Source: Pinus tabuliformis (taxonomy: Eukaryota; Streptophyta; Pinopsida; Pinales; Pinaceae). From it: 64,000 nt of DNA. Of the stretch, positions 58,599 through 64,000 are shown piece by piece. The translations under genes and the position numbers were made by a program. Under the pieces are notes generated by a model. That model worked only from the letters and a program-made list of their open reading frames with translations, had not been told where the DNA came from and made no database searches. The stretch covers positions 1,680,508,167 through 1,680,572,166 of the forward strand of contig CM062818.1 in assembly GCA_031772625.1 (NCBI GenBank). The letters run 5' to 3'. The first letter of the stretch is position 1. The number at the start of each line of letters is the position of its first letter.

Positions 58599-59183
58599 TT
58601 ATGTCAATTGATGGATAGTAACGATCTTCCCTTCATGGGGAAAACACATCTTGCATAAAACTGCAAATGCGATGACTAACATGGCATAAGTGTAACTACA
58701 ACCTAAGAGAATGTTGTAATCTAGAGGAGCATTAATAACCTCAATGCCTACATGAAAAGTATTTCCCATAAGAGTCACTGGATAATTGCGATACATGCCG
58801 AGAAGCTGGGAGGAGTGATCGTCCCAAGCAAGAAAAGTGATGGTGGATGGGGACAGTTCATGTGAATTGAGTTGCTTCTAAACAATAGCAGACATCATGC
58901 AGCTGGATGCACCTTCGTCAATAATGCATTGAGAGATGATGGCATTACGAGCTTTGACTGGTATCTGAAAATCAACAGATCGAGGTAATGGAGGATGTTC
59001 TGACGTATCAACGGGAAAGGAAATCAAATGGTCATCTGAAGGATCTATTGTGCCCAAAGAAGTTAGTAGAGCTTTCTTTTGATATGGGAACGATATGAGC
59101 ACTTCCAGCGTCGACATGGCAGTAGGTGATTGTGCCAAGTCATCTATTATACTATATGTATGGGCAGCTAGGTTAGAAGCCAC
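58599..59183 (-). pseudogene. Element D aspartic protease (fossil)
   Basis: The active-site block ISQCIIDEGASSCMMS lies near 58890-58935, and the end block INAPLDYNILLG with KMCFPHEGKIVTIHQL near 58610-58740. Both are close to element C. The order is that of a retropepsin and no RT block follows directly. Confidence 0.75.
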
Positions 59184-59386
59184 GTTATAGCATAATGGTC
59201 CCTTGGGGATCTTAGGAATTGACTCAATTTTAGGTTGAGGGATCTGTAACTAACCATTTGGTGTCGTAAGAAGCTCAGTAGATGCTTTGGTTTTCGACAC
59301 AGTGGCGGCCGAACTCGATGGCTTGTCATATTGACGTGACCGAGTTTGCAATTTGACACTAGAGGTATTGACCTCATCTGAATTCA

Positions 59387-61109
59387 TCATGAGGATCTGG
59401 TATTCACCAGGACCAGAAGGTTGGGGAAGGTGGGCTTCTTGACCTTAATGAAGTTGAGCAACAATAGATCCTTACTGAGGGAAAGGATTTGTGAGCACAG
59501 CTGGTTGAGATGGCACATGATTCTGAGGCGATTACTCCATGGGCGATTGACCTCTACAAGTTGCTTGGGCTTCCCACATTTGGCACATCTAGGGTAAGAG
59601 GGGACACTCATGAGTATAATGGCCATGTACACCACAACATGCACAAGGCTTGTTTGTATGAATAACATTGTTTTTCTTGGGTTGGTCGCCCTATTGCTGG
59701 TTGTTGGTGTTAGGTTGGTTCCCCTAGGGTTCATTAGGTTGATTACCTTGGTTACCCTCGTTACCCTTGCTACCTTTCCCCTTATTATTTTTCTTCGAAT
59801 TTTGGGGATTGTTCGCACTTTGTTGTGAAAACACTAGACCCTAAGGGGGCGGTGACTGCTGGGATTAAGGATACATGGGATGCTGTGACGCTAATGCCTG
59901 AGGGGATGGAGTGCTCGACCGTGTATAGGTATAAGATTGTGAAGGGGAAACAACTTGGTAGACAGGTTGAGCACTACATGGCCCTGACATCTGCTGATGT
60001 GCTTGGGTAAATGCATAAGATGTACTTTGTCCTGAATACACGTTGTTTGCAGGAGGAGCATAAGTGTTGGAGGAACTAGTGCCCCTCTCCAGATATCCAT
60101 AACTCTGTTGAGTATATGGTGAAGGATGTGAAATAGCTCCAATGATACCATCGGCGGCATGAGATGTTGCGGTGCATTGACACCACCAGGACGGGGGAGG
60201 TCTAGTATAACAGTATAGACATAATCAGATTGAGCATAAATCAAGTCATATCTCAAAGAAGTTTGGAGAGCTTCTTCCTTTTTCTAAGGAAAGTGAGATG
60301 CGAAAACTTTGGCAATAGGCACTAAAAGAGTCTGAAGAAACCAATCGAGGTAGACACGGTCTTCGAAGGGTGAAGCACGACACATGGTTCTCCTTCTACG
60401 CCATCCCTGAACATGATCGGAAAGATGGGTGGCAGAGGACTAATGGAATGCGGTCAAGAGATCCGTACTAGTGTCGTATCAGAGAGGTAACTGAAAATAT
60501 GAAAGGAACGTTTTAGCAAGTGTCACGAAAGTGGAATGAGAGGTGGTGGGATAGTCAACATACCAGTTCATATCATCTCCTGTGAGCTTGCATTGGAAAA
60601 AGACGAATGGAATCATCGGTGATGGAGTTGGATGAACACCACATATAGGAGCAGACGTGATTGATGGAGTCCTCTCCAGAATTACCCTCAAACTTGGGAA
60701 TGTCGAAGGGGATCTTAGTAGAAATAGCTGGCTAACCAACATCGTGGTGTATAGGGTCATTAATTAACCAGATAAAAACTAGGAGGCTTAACCTAGCCAT
60801 GAAAGGTAACATGGGAGATGTCGGAACAGTTTCTAAGATGATTCCGCTAAATGTGAATACCAAGGTAGAACCAAAGCCAACACCAGGTTGGTTTCCTGCA
60901 CTTGCAGTGGGTCCTGACATGATGATGGTATGCAATGAAGGAAGCTTGGAATTGGATGAGGAATCAAATGAACCAGAAGAGGAGTCGGTATGGGGACTAT
61001 AAACTTGAACTCTGCGGGGAGGAGTAATATGCCCAAGCGGAAACTGGGGATGAAGGCCTAAGAGTCTTTGCGACAAATGCCTTGGTGGTGCAATGGTTGT
61101 AAGACACAC
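59387..61109 (-). pseudogene. Element D gag (fossil)
   Basis: Reading leftward, this has a serine-rich start (VYSPHTDSSSGSFDSSSNSK), a capsid region near 60480-60760 with a WYVDYPTTSHSTF-like block that recalls retrotransposon-gag, then a Lys/Asn-rich linker and a knuckle near 59580-59650. Heavily broken. Confidence 0.6.
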
Positions 61110-62216
61110 CTGACATGGAAATGGTGAACGAAGATCAACATTTTGTCTCTGTGTGGGGAGATAAAATAATTAATTCTTGGCTTGGCATTTTAAACTAAGC
61201 ACCCTTCGCTTAAGGTGTGCTTGTCTGTGTAAGTGTGTTTATTAATTAAGCCTAGATCGTGTTTGAAAAAATAAAAAGATTGCTAAAATAAACTGAAATT
61301 AAAAACAGAAAATCAATTCTCTAACCCCCACCCAAACTGGGTTTGCAGACATTGTGCTGGATGGTGGAGAAATCAACTGAAAACACACGAAAAAGGCCAA
61401 TAGATCTAAGTGTTGGTGTGACCGGGATCAAATGACACTATGATGCTGGAAAGTGGTGCAGCAACAACAAAAAACCAAGTAGGAAAATCACTGCAAAAAG
61501 CTAGGGATATGGGTGTGAAACCTAGGGCAAACAATGAGACCCTAAGTCAAATGACCAAACAAGATTTAAGATGAAACTTTGGATGGAAACAATCTATCTT
61601 TTGAAGATCTGAAATAGGGAGGTACAAATCTAGAAAATATGGCTAAAAGCTTTGCAAAAACTCAGACTTCTTACTCAGCTAAACTCCTCCTATGAAGGTG
61701 GAAGCATACTAGAATCCCTAAGGGGCTAAATTCCACTTCAACGAGTGAAACGGAGTAGATCAAGGCCTAAGTGGGCTAAGACAGTTGTCAACCAATCCAA
61801 CAAACAACTCTCGGCAAAACCCAGAAACAGACAATAAAAAATCCCAGAAACTCTAAAATTGCACGTACTTACCTGTTTAGGGGGATATCACCCTTTTTGG
61901 GCTAGAAAGTGTGCTTTGGACCTCTATATCGCACTTTTAGGGCAGAAAAGTGTGATTTCTGCTCCTAAGTTCTCAGGCAGCAAGTCTGAGAAAAATTTGT
62001 CGTCTCTGTCACAGATGGTTCTTTTGACCTGTAGAAATTACCAGAAAACTTACAGCAGTTAGAAATTTGACCGATTTAGGGTTAGAAAGCTAGTAAAAAA
62101 CATTAAGAGACTAAAAAAAGAAAAACCCTAAGCTGAAAACTGAAGGTCACCCAGGTTTCTAAATCAAAATTAAAAACACAATGGTGTCACCAATTTGTTA
62201 GCAACAATCAGAAAAA
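61110..62216 (-). other. Element D leader
   Basis: About 1.1 kb without recognisable coding sequence, between primer site and gag. A hairpin-capable AAGCACCCTT (61197-61206) and AAGGTGTGCTT (61212-61222) is the only structure I noted. Confidence 0.5.
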
Positions 62217-62234
62217 TCCGAAGTGGAGTAGCCA
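62217..62234 (-). other. Element D primer binding site
   Basis: The reverse strand reads TGGCTACTCCACTTCGGA, sharing 13 of 18 bases with the element C site and lying three bases from the LTR. Confidence 0.7.
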
Positions 62235-62733
62235 ATTTGTTATGTAGAATTTTACTTTAATGTGTACGAAAAGAAACTACTTTAGGTTGTGGATGAGAAA
62301 CAACCCTAACAATAAAAAAGACTGTTAAATAGTGTAGATCTGTAGCAAATGATAGAAAAAAAACCTTCCAAATCCCTTATCTATGCCACAGACGTAGTTA
62401 AACAACACAATTGAATAGTAAAATAACCACAAATAACTCCAATAATCGAATGGAAACCATATATATAAATAATATATTTTATTAAACAACACTTGTGAAG
62501 GGAACAAATAATGTTACTAGTCCCTGTCTATGGGATGGGTTCTTGGCTATCCTCAATGTCTCCAGCTTTTGTAGAGTCTCTCTCATCTATAATGTGTAAA
62601 ACCCAACAAACAAAATGTTTTAGCTCAATGAGAACTCAAATGAAAAAATGTGAGACAATGATAATAATCAAAGTTGCAACAATGAGTGCAACAATGAAAA
62701 TAATCGAAAGTGAAGAATGAATGTAAAACCCTT

Positions 62734-62742
62734 CTATTTATA
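62734..62742 (-). promoter_or_regulatory. TATA box of the element D LTR
   Basis: TATAAATAG on the reverse strand, about 500 bases from the inner LTR edge. Orientation agrees with the primer site and gag. Confidence 0.65.
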
Positions 62743-63110
62743 ACAAAATATTAGGTTATCCTTGAGTAATGAGCAATAATAAAATATTATTAACCCCATT
62801 CTAGAATTAACCATTTGGAATATTTTATTATATTTGGCTTGGAGGGAAAATGTATTTAAACTTTTATTTAGAAATAATAAATAAATAAATGATTTATTTA
62901 TCATCTCAATAAATACGGTTAAGGAATAATAAACAAATAATGATTTATTTAATTATTCCTAAGGGATTTGGTCAAACTTGACAAGGAATAATAACTAATT
63001 AGTAATTAATTAATTTCCTATTAATGATTTATCTATTTATTTCTGGTAATTGGGTCAAATGTGACAAGAAATATTAATTAAACAATGGTTTAATTACTTA
63101 TTCCTAGAAG

Positions 63111-63142
63111 ATAATTAAATAAATAGTGATTTATTTAATTAT
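63111..63142. repeat. Perfect AT-rich hairpin, 14-base arms
   Basis: ATAATTAAATAAAT and its exact reverse complement are separated by AGTG. Looser copies of the same AT-rich motif and of GGTCAAACTTGACAAG-like words lie at 62880-63180. Confidence 0.9.
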
Positions 63143-63238
63143 TCTTCATGGGTTTAATTATAAATGAATTAATAGTTGTGGTTTTTAAGTAGTTTCTCAT
63201 AGTAAAAGCAATTTTACTATGGTAAAATTGGCCCTACA

Positions 63239-64000
63239 TGGTGTACTTCGATCCATCTAGTACATTATGGCTAGATGGTCATTTTTCTATGATAACACAT
63301 GGGACCTTTAGACTTGTGATACCATTTTTTGCGAGCACTTAGCAATACTTTATGAAGAAAATGAGTGAGAGGAATGAGTGAAATTTTCCATGTGTTTGAC
63401 ATAGATGACAATATTAATCTAAAGATAGAGAAAACATCAATGAGTAAAATCTTGAAGACAACAGTGTTGAAAATCACACTGAACATAATGAGAACGAGAA
63501 TAAATTAAATGGAATATTGTTAGTAGACTTTGACAAAGATCAATCCATTATTAGCATAAAAACACTTCATGATACCTTTCGCAATGTCAAGATTAAAAAA
63601 GAAATCATAAAAACTAACTAAATGATCACTTATTATTATTATTATTATTATTTTGGTCAAGTAAGAGTGGAGCCTTCAATTAACCGAGGAAAAAAAAAAA
63701 AGAGAGAAGAAGAAGAAGAAGATTACATATGGTACACGTCTTTACAAGTGTAAAGACCAACAAAAGACAAACCCGTTGATGATAAACAAACAACAGGGTC
63801 AACAAAACCCAAAACCTTACACACAAAAACAAAATTAGACCCCTGGTCATTATTCCTAAGTGTTCAGACTATTGATCTCTCCCCAATTCTTATCGCTCAA
63901 TCTCCACAGTTGATCTTACCTTCAATCAGACGGTTGATATTCTCTCCACTTTTTATTATTATTAATATTATTGTTAAATAATCAATAAATTAATTAAACA
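63239..64000. other. AT-rich flank with microsatellites
   Basis: No gene seen. There is a (TTA)n run at about 63629-63652 and an A-rich/(GAA)n run at about 63690-63720; the end is AT-rich. I cannot say whether the first part still belongs to the D LTR. Confidence 0.5.

Larger units (their letters stand above)
56008..63238 (-). mobile_element. Element D: gag-protease LTR element related to C, 3' end cut by E
   Basis: A reverse-strand element. Reading leftward it has a 5' LTR, a primer site similar to that of C, gag with a knuckle, a DEGAS-type protease, then a second gag-like start with another cysteine/histidine cluster. No RT or integrase blocks are visible down to the E junction. As the left end is lost, RT could once have followed. 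Fossil, more than ten breaks. Confidence 0.65.
62238..63238 (-). repeat. Element D 5' LTR
   Basis: It starts TGTTATGTAG. A perfect TATAAATAG on the reverse strand (62734-62742) is the promoter. The right edge is tentative, set at CCCTACA (63238), because no second LTR is available. The outer part is very AT-rich with hairpins, including a 14-base perfect stem at 63111-63142. Confidence 0.55.

Noticed and set aside
61080-61110. A-box-like TGGTGCAATGGTTGTAAGA
   Set aside because: No B box follows; the sequence lies at the leader/gag boundary of element D.

Overview
The window looks like intergenic DNA of a land plant with a large, repeat-rich genome. A gymnosperm is my best guess, from the long old LTR elements, the slow decay and the absence of any host gene, but the sequence does not prove it. 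I found no convincing host protein gene, rRNA, tRNA or CRISPR array. Nearly everything assigned is LTR retrotransposon fossil, mostly nested one inside another.

Left cluster (1-7942). Copia-1 (+ strand; RT and RNase H, then a complete 3' LTR at 2529-3631) sits inside the reverse-transcriptase region of Copia-2 (- strand; 3632-7942, with 5' LTR at 7009-7942). From 7943 to about 10590 there is unassigned AT-rich DNA, a 100-base assembly gap (9615-9714) with tandem repeats on both sides, and then a 59-base-arm inverted repeat.

Central cluster (about 10766-42860). This is a four-level nest whose junctions can be read to the base. F is a Gypsy element with an initiator-Met-type primer site, - strand. 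It is interrupted by A (12023-42004, Tat-like Gypsy, - strand, target duplication GGTCT). The 5' LTR of A is interrupted by B (21544-41962, Athila-like Gypsy, + strand, duplication CTTAG with one copy now CTTAA). The 3' LTR of B is interrupted by C (32309-40153, - strand, duplication GCTGC). C has gag-like and protease coding but no recognisable RT or integrase, and it carries unusual arrays of short hairpin repeats.

Right cluster (about 42860-63238). A tRNA-derived SINE-like stretch and an orphan LTR lead into E (43878-56007, Tat-like Gypsy, + strand, left LTR truncated). E contains a fragment of another Gypsy element, G (46120 to about 48195), and sits at the broken end of D (56008 to about 63238, - strand). 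D is a gag-protease element that resembles C. The last 760 bases are AT-rich with microsatellites.

LTR pairs compared by eye give about 4-6 percent divergence for A and B, about 3.6 percent for C and more than 10 percent for E. This agrees with the nesting order. All coding tracts are broken to some degree; B is the best preserved.
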